DNA from: CADEEN01 sp963738425
GTDB taxonomy: Bacteria; Pseudomonadota; Gammaproteobacteria; Burkholderiales; Burkholderiaceae_C
Assembly: GCA_963738425.1 (NCBI GenBank)
Contig: CAVTWT010000022.1
Span: forward strand, 1 to 64,000
Length of the DNA stretch: 64,000 bases
Reading direction: 5' to 3'
Below the pieces are notes generated by a model. That model was not told where the DNA came from, searched no databases, and saw nothing but the letters and a program-made list of their open reading frames with translations. Of this stretch, positions 26,276 through 34,521 are shown in pieces (position 1 is the first letter of the stretch; each line of letters opens with the position of its first letter). Both the position numbers and the translations under genes were made by a program.

Positions 26276-27802
26276 ATGGAGCCCACGGCCACCCACCCCC
26301 GCCTGCTGGACGCATTCGATCGCCCCTGGCCCTTGCACGATGTGCAGCAGTCGCGCCGTATCGAGGCCGCTGCCGCCGCCAGTCTGCCGCCGCACACGTT
26401 GATGCAGCGTGCCGGGCTGTCCGTCGCCCGCCTGGCCCTGGGCATCGCACCGCACGCCCAGCGCGTCTGGGTTGCTGCCGGCCCTGGCAACAACGGCGGC
26501 GACGGCCTCGAAGCAGCGATGCACCTGCGCCGCGCCGGCAAGGAGGTGTTGGTCAGTCTGACCGCTGACCCGTCGAAGCTGCCTGCCGACGCGGCGGCCT
26601 CGTTTCGGCGCGCCGCAGATGCGGGCGTGACGATCAGCGAAGCCTCGGCCGCACCCGCCGATGTCGACCTCACGATCGACGCACTGCTCGGCTTGGGTGC
26701 CACGCGCGAACCCGAAGGCCAGGTGGCCGCGCTGGTGCGTGCGATCAATGCATCCGTGTGCCCTCGCCTGGCCATCGATCTGCCGAGCGGCCTGTCTGCC
26801 GACAGTGGTGTGCCGCTGGGGCCGCTCTGCGTGCGGGCCACGCACTCGCTGGCGCTGCTGACTTTGAAGCCCGGCCTGTTCACCGCGATGGGCCGCGAGC
26901 AGGCCGGCGCCTTGTGGCTCGACGATCTGGGTTGCAGCACTGAGTCCGATCAAGTGATACCCCGTGCCCAGCTCGGCGACGCCGACAGCGCGCGCCTGCT
27001 GCGCCCGGCACGCGGCCACGCCGGTCACAAGGGCGGCTACGGCGATGTGATCGCTGTCGGCGGCGCGCCGGGCATGGGCGGCGCGCTGACGCTGGCTGCG
27101 CGCGCCGCCCTCGCCGGTGGTGCCGGGCGCGTCTTCGCGTGTGTGCTCGATGCCACGATGCCAACGCACGACCCGCTCGCTCCAGAACTGATGTGGCGGC
27201 CCGGCCTGTGGCACGACGATCCGACGACATGGCAGGACGCTACCGTCGTCTGTGGCTGCGGCGGCGGCAACGCCGTGCGCGAAGCGCTGCCCGTGCTGCT
27301 GTCGCGCAGCGCGCGGCTCGTGCTCGACGCCGATGCCCTCAATGCGATTGCCGGCGACACCGCGCTGCAATCGCTGCTCACGGCACGCGCTTCACGCGGC
27401 CGCGCCACGGTGTTGACACCCCATCCGCTGGAGGCAGCGCGGCTGCTGGCGCTGCCCAGTGCTGAAAGAGTTCAGGCCAACCGCCTGGCCGCCGCGCAAT
27501 CGCTGGCGCAACGCTTCGACTGCACGGTGCTGCTCAAAGGCTCGGGCAGCGTGATCGCTGCACCGCGCCGCACGCCGGTGATCAACCCCACCGGCAATGC
27601 ACGGCTGGCCGGCGCGGGCACCGGCGACGTGTTGGCCGGGTGGTTGGGCGGGCTGTGGTCGGCATCGGCAGCCACAGGCGCGATGGCCGATGCTTTCGTC
27701 GCCGCCCGTGCGGCCGCGTACTGGCACGGCGCCGCCACAATGCGCGGCGATGCAGCGACGCCACTGACAGCCAGCGCGCTGCTGGCCGCTCTCGCCGCCT
27801 AG
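26276..27802 (+). CDS. nnr: Bifunctional NAD(P)H-hydrate epimerase/dehydratase
   Basis: Repairs hydrated NADH or NADPH: the N-terminal YjeF domain epimerises the hydrate and the C-terminal ribokinase-like domain dehydrates it with ADP. The 508-residue fusion has GPGNNGGDG at 69-77 and, near residues 438-455, NPTGNARLAGAGTGDVLAG. It is 28 bases after the dehydrogenase gene. Its TAG stop shares one CTAG with the stop of convergent rnr. Confidence 0.95.
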   Translation: MEPTATHPRLLDAFDRPWPLHDVQQSRRIEAAAAASLPPHTLMQRAGLSVARLALGIAPHAQRVWVAAGPGNNGGDGLEAAMHLRRAGKEVLVSLTADPSKLPADAAASFRRAADAGVTISEASAAPADVDLTIDALLGLGATREPEGQVAALVRAINASVCPRLAIDLPSGLSADSGVPLGPLCVRATHSLALLTLKPGLFTAMGREQAGALWLDDLGCSTESDQVIPRAQLGDADSARLLRPARGHAGHKGGYGDVIAVGGAPGMGGALTLAARAALAGGAGRVFACVLDATMPTHDPLAPELMWRPGLWHDDPTTWQDATVVCGCGGGNAVREALPVLLSRSARLVLDADALNAIAGDTALQSLLTARASRGRATVLTPHPLEAARLLALPSAERVQANRLAAAQSLAQRFDCTVLLKGSGSVIAAPRRTPVINPTGNARLAGAGTGDVLAGWLGGLWSASAATGAMADAFVAARAAAYWHGAATMRGDAATPLTASALLAALAA

Positions 27803-30015
27803 CGGCGCGTCTTTTTCGCGCTGGCCGTCTTCGGCCGTGTGCCCGATTTGGCCGACGCACGCGACGAACGCGCCGCGGTCTTGCCACGCGCAGCCGCCCG
27901 CACCTCGCGGTCGCGCAGGCGCACGGCGGCCAGCTCTTCGACGGCACTGGCCGATGACGGCAGCGCTGCATTGCGCCGCCCGCGCGACAGCAGCTTGTCG
28001 CCACCGCCCTCCACCACCAAGCGAAAGTCGATCTTGCGTGCGTCGAGATCGACACGGCTGACCTGCACACGCAGCTTCGAGCCGGCGCCGTGGCGGATGC
28101 CGGTGCGCTCGCCGCGCAACTCCTGCCGCGTCTCGTCGAAGCGCCAGTACTCGCCGCCGAGCTCGCTGATGTGCAGCAGGCCTTCGACGAAGAGGTCGTC
28201 GAGCTGAACGAACAGGCCGAAGCTGGTGGCCGCGGTCACGGTGCCGGCAAACTCTTCGCCGAGCTTGTCGCGCATGAAGCGGCACTTGAGCCAGGCCTGC
28301 ACATCGCGCGAGGCTTCGTCGGCGCGGCGCTCGTTGGCCGAGCAATGCGCGCCGGCGCCTTCCCACGCTTCGGTCTCTTGCACTCGCGGTGGCGGCGCTT
28401 TGCCCCCCTTGCGCACAACCGGAGCGTCTTCGAGCTTGCCGCTGTCGATGTGATAGCGCTTGCCGTGCAGCAGGGCCTTGATGACGCGGTGCACCAGCAG
28501 ATCGGGGTAGCGGCGGATCGGGCTGGTGAAGTGCGTGTAGGCCTCGTAGGCCAGACCGAAGTGGCCGTTGTTGGCCGCGGTGTAGATCGCCTGCTGCATC
28601 GAGCGCAGCAGCATGGTGTGGATCTGCAGCGAATCCGGGCGGTCCTTGGTGGCGTCAGCAATCACCTGAAACTCGGCCGGCGTCGGCTCTTCGGAAAGCG
28701 ACAGGTTCAGGCCCAGCGCCTTCAGGTAGTTGGCCAGCGTCGTCCGCTTCTCGGGTGTCGGGCCTTCATGCACGCGGTACAGCGCCGGGTGCTTGTGCGA
28801 AGCGATGAAGTCGGCCGCGCAGACGTTGGCGGCAAGCATCGCTTCTTCGATCACACGGTGGGCATCGTTGCGCGTGCGCGGGATGATCTTCTCGATGCGG
28901 CCGTTGTCGTCGCAGACGATCTGCGTTTCGGTGGTCTCGAACTCGACCGCGCCGCGCTTGGCGCGTTGTTTCAGCAAGGCGCGGAAAACCTCGTGCAAGT
29001 GAATCAGGTGCGGTACCAGTTCGCTGCGCCGCGCCGCTTCGGGACCGCGGGTGTTGCCAAGAATCGCCGCGACCTCGGTGTAGGTGAAGCGCGCCTGCGA
29101 ATGCATCACCGCCGGGTAGAACTGATAGGCCTCGATCTCTCCGTTCGGCGCCACCACCATGTCGCAGACCATGCACAGGCGATCCACATCCGGGTTCAGC
29201 GAGCACAGGCCGTTGGAGAGTTTCTCCGGCAGCATCGGGATGACGCGGCGCGGGAAATAGACCGAGGTGGCACGCTCGTAGGCGTCGTCGTCGAGCGGCT
29301 CGCCGGTCTTCACATAGTGGCTGACGTCGGCAATCGCCACCAGCAAGCGCCAGCCCGTGGGCTTTTTCGATTTGCCTTTGCCCAGCCCGGGCATCGGCTC
29401 GCAGTACACCGCGTCGTCGAAGTCTCTCGCGTCTTCGCCATCGATCGTCACCAGCGGCACGTCGGTGAGGTCGACGCGGTGCTTCAAGTCAGCCGGCCGC
29501 AACTTCTCGGGCAAGGCCGCAGCCTGGGCGATGGTTTCAGGAGCAAAGCGGTGCGGCACTTCGAACTTGCGCACCGCAATCTCGATTTCCATGCCCGGAT
29601 CGTCGATCTCGCCGAGCACTTCGACGACGCGGCCGACCGGCTGCGAGAACATCGACGGCGGCTCGGTGAGCTCGACCGACACCACCTGCCCGGCCTCTGC
29701 GTTAGCGGTGGCATTCTTGGCGATCAGGATGTCCTGGCCATAGCGCTTGTCTTCAGGCGCCACGAGCCAGACGCCGCCTTCGTGCAGCAGCCGGCCGATC
29801 AACGGCGACTTGCGGCGCTCGACGATGTCGAGTACGTGGCCTTCGGGCCGGCCCTTGCGGTCGTAGCGCACGATGCGTGCGCGCACGCGGTCGCGGTGCA
29901 GGACGGAGCGCATTTCCTGCGGCGACAGATAGACGTCGGATACGCCTGCGCCTTCGCGCACGAGGAAGCCGTGGCCGTCGCGGTGACCTTGCACCGTGCC
30001 CTCCACTTCACTCAT
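27799..30015 (-). CDS. rnr: Ribonuclease R
   Basis: A processive 3'-5' exoribonuclease that degrades structured RNA. The 738-residue protein has cold-shock domains, an RNB catalytic domain with IDGEDARDFDDAV (metal-binding aspartates), and a C-terminal S1 domain followed by a basic Arg/Lys/Ala tail. The ATG at 30015 has no clear Shine-Dalgarno site, and the frame upstream reads through antisense tRNA, so that part is rejected. The usual N-terminal helix-turn-helix domain is absent. Confidence 0.94.
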   Translation of the reverse strand: MSEVEGTVQGHRDGHGFLVREGAGVSDVYLSPQEMRSVLHRDRVRARIVRYDRKGRPEGHVLDIVERRKSPLIGRLLHEGGVWLVAPEDKRYGQDILIAKNATANAEAGQVVSVELTEPPSMFSQPVGRVVEVLGEIDDPGMEIEIAVRKFEVPHRFAPETIAQAAALPEKLRPADLKHRVDLTDVPLVTIDGEDARDFDDAVYCEPMPGLGKGKSKKPTGWRLLVAIADVSHYVKTGEPLDDDAYERATSVYFPRRVIPMLPEKLSNGLCSLNPDVDRLCMVCDMVVAPNGEIEAYQFYPAVMHSQARFTYTEVAAILGNTRGPEAARRSELVPHLIHLHEVFRALLKQRAKRGAVEFETTETQIVCDDNGRIEKIIPRTRNDAHRVIEEAMLAANVCAADFIASHKHPALYRVHEGPTPEKRTTLANYLKALGLNLSLSEEPTPAEFQVIADATKDRPDSLQIHTMLLRSMQQAIYTAANNGHFGLAYEAYTHFTSPIRRYPDLLVHRVIKALLHGKRYHIDSGKLEDAPVVRKGGKAPPPRVQETEAWEGAGAHCSANERRADEASRDVQAWLKCRFMRDKLGEEFAGTVTAATSFGLFVQLDDLFVEGLLHISELGGEYWRFDETRQELRGERTGIRHGAGSKLRVQVSRVDLDARKIDFRLVVEGGGDKLLSRGRRNAALPSSASAVEELAAVRLRDREVRAAARGKTAARSSRASAKSGTRPKTASAKKTRR

Positions 30016-30065
30016 CAGCGCTGCGCTGAGCGGGGTGGCCGAGGTCTGGGGGATGTTGTTCTTGA

Positions 30066-30074
30066 TGCTAAACT
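30066..30074 (+). promoter_or_regulatory. Candidate extended -10 promoter for tRNA-Leu
   Basis: TGCTAAACT, an extended -10, ends 17 bases before the mature tRNA 5' end, giving a predicted start about 11 bases upstream of it. No strong -35 is present, which is tolerable for an extended -10. Confidence 0.45.
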
Positions 30075-30091
30075 TTCGGGGTTCCTGAGAT

Positions 30092-30176
<85 letters not shown>

Positions 30177-30195
30177 ATGAACGTTAGAGACGGAA

Positions 30196-30218
30196 CAAGG
30201 CCAGCGTTGCTGGCCTTG
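30196..30218. terminator. Bidirectional terminator between tRNA-Leu and the phosphoribosyltransferase gene
   Basis: A 10-base-pair perfect stem CAAGGCCAGC/GCTGGCCTTG with a GTT loop begins 20 bases after the tRNA CCA end and ends six bases before the convergent gene's stop. It can serve both transcripts. Confidence 0.65.
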
Positions 30219-30223
30219 CTCGT

Positions 30224-30745
30224 TTATACGGCAAACTTTTTCGCAAGCCCGTCAGGACGCAGCCCGTCGTATTCCTCGAAGGGCTGGTGGATCCACGGAC
30301 TCGTCGGCAGCTTCTCGACGAAGTAGTCGGGCGTGTAGCTCGACACGCCCTTGACCCACAGCACCGCGGAACGCAGTTCGCTGATGGCCGGCATGCCGCG
30401 CAGGCGCTCGACGACGGCTTTCAACGTGATGCCGGAGTCGGCAAGGTCATCGACCAACAGCACACGACCCGCCAATTCGCCCTTCGGCATGGTGATGTAT
30501 TTCGCAATGTCCAGGCGGCCCTGGATCGTGCCGGCGTCAGCGCGATAGCTCGACGTGCTCATGATCGCCAGCGGCTTGTCGAAGACGCGCGACAGCACGT
30601 CGCCGGGCCGCATGCCGCCGCGCGCCAGGCAGAGGATCTGATCGAAGTCCCAGCCCGAGGCATGCACCTTGAGCGCCAGGCGCTCGGTCAGCATGTGGTA
30701 CTCGTCCCAGGAGACGTAGAGGTGTTTGCCGTCGTCGGTGAGCAT
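30224..30745 (-). CDS. Purine-type phosphoribosyltransferase
   Basis: A 173-residue type I phosphoribosyltransferase. The PRPP-binding motif VLLVDDLADSGITL is at 96-109, preceded by the LARGGMRPGDVL loop. Similar proteins are annotated as hypoxanthine or xanthine-guanine phosphoribosyltransferases, but the base specificity is not settled by sequence. It directly follows purA (14-base gap), which supports a purine salvage role. Confidence 0.88.
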   Translation of the reverse strand: MLTDDGKHLYVSWDEYHMLTERLALKVHASGWDFDQILCLARGGMRPGDVLSRVFDKPLAIMSTSSYRADAGTIQGRLDIAKYITMPKGELAGRVLLVDDLADSGITLKAVVERLRGMPAISELRSAVLWVKGVSSYTPDYFVEKLPTSPWIHQPFEEYDGLRPDGLAKKFAV

Positions 30746-30759
30746 GGCGGTTGGGTTTC

Positions 30760-32094
30760 CTATTTGCGAAACGGGTGGCGCAGAAGAATCGTGTGCACGC
30801 GATCGGGGCCGGTGGAGACCATGTCCACCGGCGTGCCGGTCAGCGCCTCGAGGCGCTCCAGGTATCGGCGAGCGTTGGTCGGCAACTGCTCCCAGTTGGT
30901 CAAGCCGGCCGTGGTGTCGCTCCAGCCTGGCAGCGTCTCATACACCGGCTCGCAAGCGGCGACGTCATCGGCGCCGGACGGCAGGATGTCGAGCGCGCGG
31001 CCGTTCTGCCGGTAGCCGACACAGACCTTGATTTCCGGCAGGCCATCGAGCACGTCCAGCTTGGTGATGCACAGACCCGAGACGCCGTTGATGATGACCG
31101 AGCGCTTCAGCGCCGCAGCATCGAACCAGCCGCAGCGGCGCGCGCGGCCGGTGACGGTGCCGCGCTCCTGGCCGATGGTCGAGAAATGGTGGCCGACGCT
31201 GCCGGGCTTGTCGATGTCCAGTTCGGTCGGGAACGGCCCGCTGCCGACGCGCGTGGTGTACGCCTTGGTGATGCCCAGAATGTAGTGCAGCATCTGCGGC
31301 CCGACGCCGGAGCCCGCGGCCGCGTTGCCGGCCACGCAGTTGCTGGAGGTGACATACGGGTAGGTGCCGTGGTCGATGTCGAGCAGCGTGCCTTGGGCAC
31401 CTTCGAACAGCAGGTTGTCGCCAGCCACGTGGCGCTGGTGCAACTGGTAGCCGACGTCGGCGAACATCGGTGCCAGCTTCTCTCCGAGCGCCAGCGCCTG
31501 ATCGAGCATCGGCTGCAGCGGCAGCGCCTTGGCCTTCAAGTGACCGGTCAGCGCCTCGTTGTGCAACGTCAGCAGGATCTCGAGCTTGTTCTTGAATCGG
31601 GCCGGGTGGGCCAGGTCTTCGATGCGCAGCGCGCGCCGCGCCACCTTGTCTTCGTACGCCGGGCCGATGCCCTTGCCGGTGGTGCCGATCTTGCCGCTGC
31701 CGCTGCTCTCGCGCAGCGCTTCGCGCGCCCGATCGACCTCGACATGGAACGGCAGAATCAGCGGGCACGAGCTGCTGATGCGCAAACGCGAGCGCACATC
31801 GACACCCATCTTCTCCAGGCGCTCGATCTCGCTCAGCAGATGCGCCGGATCGACGACGACGCCGTTGCCGATGTAGCAGGCCACGCCGTCGCGCATGACG
31901 CCGCTGGGGATCAGCTGCAACGCCGTTTTCACACCCTTGATGACCAGCGTGTGCCCGGCGTTGTGGCCGCCCTGGAAGCGAACGACGCCTTGCGCGTGGT
32001 CGGTCAGCCAATCGACGACCTTGCCTTTGCCCTCATCGCCCCATTGCGTGCCGACGACAACGACGTTGCGGCCGCGTGCGGAGGAAACTTCCAT
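30760..32094 (-). CDS. purA: Adenylosuccinate synthetase
   Basis: Joins IMP and aspartate with GTP to form adenylosuccinate, the first committed step to AMP. The 444-residue protein has VVVVGTQWGDEGKGKVVDWL with the GDEGKGK loop at 19-25, GGHNAGHT, and the GIGPAYEDK and IGTTGKG segments. It lies between hisZ (30 bases upstream) and the purine phosphoribosyltransferase gene. Confidence 0.97.
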   Translation of the reverse strand: MEVSSARGRNVVVVGTQWGDEGKGKVVDWLTDHAQGVVRFQGGHNAGHTLVIKGVKTALQLIPSGVMRDGVACYIGNGVVVDPAHLLSEIERLEKMGVDVRSRLRISSSCPLILPFHVEVDRAREALRESSGSGKIGTTGKGIGPAYEDKVARRALRIEDLAHPARFKNKLEILLTLHNEALTGHLKAKALPLQPMLDQALALGEKLAPMFADVGYQLHQRHVAGDNLLFEGAQGTLLDIDHGTYPYVTSSNCVAGNAAAGSGVGPQMLHYILGITKAYTTRVGSGPFPTELDIDKPGSVGHHFSTIGQERGTVTGRARRCGWFDAAALKRSVIINGVSGLCITKLDVLDGLPEIKVCVGYRQNGRALDILPSGADDVAACEPVYETLPGWSDTTAGLTNWEQLPTNARRYLERLEALTGTPVDMVSTGPDRVHTILLRHPFRK

Positions 32095-32124
32095 GGTGTC
32101 TTGCTCGTCTTTCGTTCGATGTGG

Positions 32125-33288
32125 TCAGAGGGACTTCAGCACCCACTGGCCAGCGACTTCAATCAGTTCGCGATCGCAGGCGTACTCTTGGGTTTCCTGC
32201 TCATGTCCCGGCAGGATGCAAACCACGGTGTGGCCTTGCTCACGCAGGCGCCGCACCGCTTTGCGCAGCTCGCTGGACTGGTTCCACGGTGCGCGCACTG
32301 CTGCGTGCGCGCCATTTCCCGGGGCGGCCAGGGCCAGCTCCTTCACGTCGAGACTGAAGCCGACCGCCGGCCGGTTGCGGCCGAACACCGCACCCACTTC
32401 GTCGTAACGCCCACCGCGCGCCAGGGCCGCATTGCTGGCCACCGCATAGACCGAAAAGCGCGGACCGCTGTAGTAGGCGTAGCCGGACAGGTCGGCAAGG
32501 TCGAAACCGATGCGCACTTGCGGATGCGCGCGCCCGACATGCGCCGCCAGCCAGGCCAGATCATCGAGCGCGCGGCGGATCGGCTCCCGTGCTGGCAGCG
32601 CTGTACGCGCTGCATCGAGAACCTCGTTGCCACCGTACAGCCGCAGGAGCGACTGCAAGCCGGCGCGCGCCTCGGGCTGCAGTGTCTGGCTCAAGGCTGC
32701 CAACGCCGCCGCATCCTTGCTCGCCAGCGCGCTCGCCATCTCGGTCAGGCGTTCGCCATCGAGCGCTGCGCCGGCGAGCAGTGCTCGCAACACGCGCGCA
32801 TCGCCGAGGTCGAGCATGACGTCGGCAATGCCGGCGCTGCCCAGCGAATCCAGTGCCAGATCGATCACTTCGAGATCGGCTTCAAGGCCTGCATGGCCAT
32901 AGACCTCGGCGCCAAACTGCAGCAACTCGCGCGACGCCAGCGCGCCGTTGGCTCGCGCATGCAGCACCGGTCCGCAATAGGCCAGCCGGGCCACACCTTC
33001 GCGGTTGAGCAGGTGGGCATCGATGCGCGCCACCTGCGGCGTCGTGTCGGCACGCAGGCCGAGCGTGCGCCCCGAGAGTTGATCGACGAGCTTGAAGGTC
33101 TTGAGGTCGAGCGCGGCGCCGGTGCCGGTCAGCAGCGACTCCAGATGCTCCACCAAAGGCGGCTGCACCAGCTCGTAACCGTAGCCGCGCGCGCGATCGA
33201 TCAGCGTGCGCCGCAATTCCTCGACGCGTCGCGCCTGGCTCGGCAGCACATCGGCGATTTGCTCAGGCAGCAGCCAGGCTCGCGTCAT
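32125..33288 (-). CDS. hisZ: ATP phosphoribosyltransferase regulatory subunit HisZ
   Basis: A catalytically inactive histidyl-tRNA synthetase relative that activates the short-form HisG and mediates feedback by histidine. The 387-residue protein begins TRAWLLPEQIADVLPSQARRVE and lacks the tRNA-synthetase anticodon domain. hisG is not in the window. It sits between yjeT and purA, splitting a block that is contiguous in E. coli. Confidence 0.93.
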   Translation of the reverse strand: MTRAWLLPEQIADVLPSQARRVEELRRTLIDRARGYGYELVQPPLVEHLESLLTGTGAALDLKTFKLVDQLSGRTLGLRADTTPQVARIDAHLLNREGVARLAYCGPVLHARANGALASRELLQFGAEVYGHAGLEADLEVIDLALDSLGSAGIADVMLDLGDARVLRALLAGAALDGERLTEMASALASKDAAALAALSQTLQPEARAGLQSLLRLYGGNEVLDAARTALPAREPIRRALDDLAWLAAHVGRAHPQVRIGFDLADLSGYAYYSGPRFSVYAVASNAALARGGRYDEVGAVFGRNRPAVGFSLDVKELALAAPGNGAHAAVRAPWNQSSELRKAVRRLREQGHTVVCILPGHEQETQEYACDRELIEVAGQWVLKSL

Positions 33289-33340
33289 GGGCTGAAAAAC
33301 TCGCCGTTGTTGAAAACGGCATTGTATCGACCGTCATGAC

Positions 33341-33411
33341 GCCCCCTCGCCCGCTTCGCGGGCACTCCCCCGAGGGAGGCGCGGCCCGGACGCTTGGGAG
33401 CGGCCCGGCGC
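33341..33411 (-). repeat. Intergenic hairpin repeat, copy D (inverted)
   Basis: Related to copies A-C and E but in the opposite orientation, about 52 bases upstream of the hisZ ATG. On the minus strand the modules appear in order: core GCCGGGCCGCTCCCAA, the CTCCCTCGGGGGAG palindrome, then GCCCGCGAAGCGGGC, here a perfect 6-base-pair hairpin, and GAGGGGGC. Confidence 0.7.
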
Positions 33412-33424
33412 TGGCCAGCGCGCA

Positions 33425-33616
33425 CTACAGCCAGATGAGCACGACCCCGAGCGCCACTGCGATCAAGCCGAAGAAGCGCAACTGACCGTCGTGCAGCTGA
33501 AGCAACTTCTCGAACGCCTGCCGCCAAGAGCGAGGCGACAGCAGAGGCAGCAGACCCTCGGCGATGAGGAGCAGGGCCAGCGCGGTGACGAGCACATCGC
33601 CCGTCACCTCGCTCAC
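33425..33616 (-). CDS. yjeT: DUF2065 (YjeT) small membrane protein
   Basis: A 63-residue protein of the DUF2065 family, with two hydrophobic segments (about 9-27 and 46-62) joined by a short basic loop (SPRSWRQAFEKL). It is probably an inner-membrane partner of unknown role. It begins with GTG at 33616, overlapping the hflC stop (GTGA). In E. coli yjeT also lies between hflC and purA. Confidence 0.85.
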   Translation of the reverse strand: MSEVTGDVLVTALALLLIAEGLLPLLSPRSWRQAFEKLLQLHDGQLRFFGLIAVALGVVLIWL

Positions 33617-34509
33617 TTGCGCGGAGGCGCTGCCGGTGCGTCAGACGCCCCGCTGCGCATCGTGCGGAAGAAGTCGCTGCTCGGGTCGAGCACCATGATG
33701 TCGCTCTTGCTGCGGAAGCTTGCCCGGTAGGCTTCCAGGCTGCGATAAAACTGCGCGAACTGCGGATCGCGGCCGAAGGCATCGGCGTACAGCGCGGAGG
33801 CCTTGGCATCGCCCTCGCCCTTGACCTTCTGCGCATCCCGGTAGGCCTCGGCCACGATGACGCTGCGCTGGCGGTCGGCATCGGCCTTGATCTTCTCGCC
33901 TTCGGCGTTGCCGGTGGCACGCAACTCGTTGGCGACCTGCTGACGCTCCGACTGCATGCGGCGATAAACCGCGTCGGAGATGGCGGCGACGAAATCGACG
34001 CGCTTGATGCGCACATCGACGATCTCGATGCCAAAGGCCTTGGCATCTTCGAGCAGTCGAGATTTGACGTCAGTCATGACCTTCTCGCGCTCCTTGGACA
34101 GCACATCGGTGACCGTGCGCTTGGTCACTTCCTCGTTGAAGGCAGCCTGGACCACCGGCGACAGACGTGTTTCCAGCAAGCGAAAGTCGGACCCGATGGT
34201 GCGGATGAACTGGCGGGAGTCGGCAATGCGCCACTTGACCAGCCAATCGACCACCAAGCTTTTCTTCTCGGCGGTGAAGATAGCTGCGGTCTCTGCGCTG
34301 TCGAGCGTCTGGATGCGTCTGTCGAGAAAAACCACGTTCTGGAACGGAGGCGGCAGCTTCATCTTCAAGCCAGGCTCGCTGATGACTTCCTTGATTTCAC
34401 CCAGTGCATAGACAACAGCGATCTGGCGCTGATCGACGACGAACAAGGTCGAGGCGGCGATCATCAACGCGAGAATCGCGGTGACGGCGATGAATGCGAT
34501 GCGGCTCAT
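33613..34509 (-). CDS. hflC: SPFH-domain protease modulator HflC
   Basis: Forms a membrane cage with HflK around FtsH and modulates its proteolysis. The 298-residue protein has an N-terminal membrane anchor (about 3-25, AFIAVTAILALMIAAST) and an SPFH/Band 7 domain (about 25-230), then a long helix rich in charged residues. It is in the hfq-hflX-hflK-hflC-yjeT cluster; its stop overlaps the yjeT start. Confidence 0.95.
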   Translation of the reverse strand: MSRIAFIAVTAILALMIAASTLFVVDQRQIAVVYALGEIKEVISEPGLKMKLPPPFQNVVFLDRRIQTLDSAETAAIFTAEKKSLVVDWLVKWRIADSRQFIRTIGSDFRLLETRLSPVVQAAFNEEVTKRTVTDVLSKEREKVMTDVKSRLLEDAKAFGIEIVDVRIKRVDFVAAISDAVYRRMQSERQQVANELRATGNAEGEKIKADADRQRSVIVAEAYRDAQKVKGEGDAKASALYADAFGRDPQFAQFYRSLEAYRASFRSKSDIMVLDPSSDFFRTMRSGASDAPAAPPRK

Positions 34510-34521
34510 TGTTGTTCTTCC

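Noticed and set aside
30751..33339. An 862-codon open frame on the plus strand opposite purA and hisZ
   Set aside because: It is a mirror of two well-supported genes in a GC-rich genome. Its translation is His/Arg/Gln/Ala-rich with no family motif, and it has no ribosome site.
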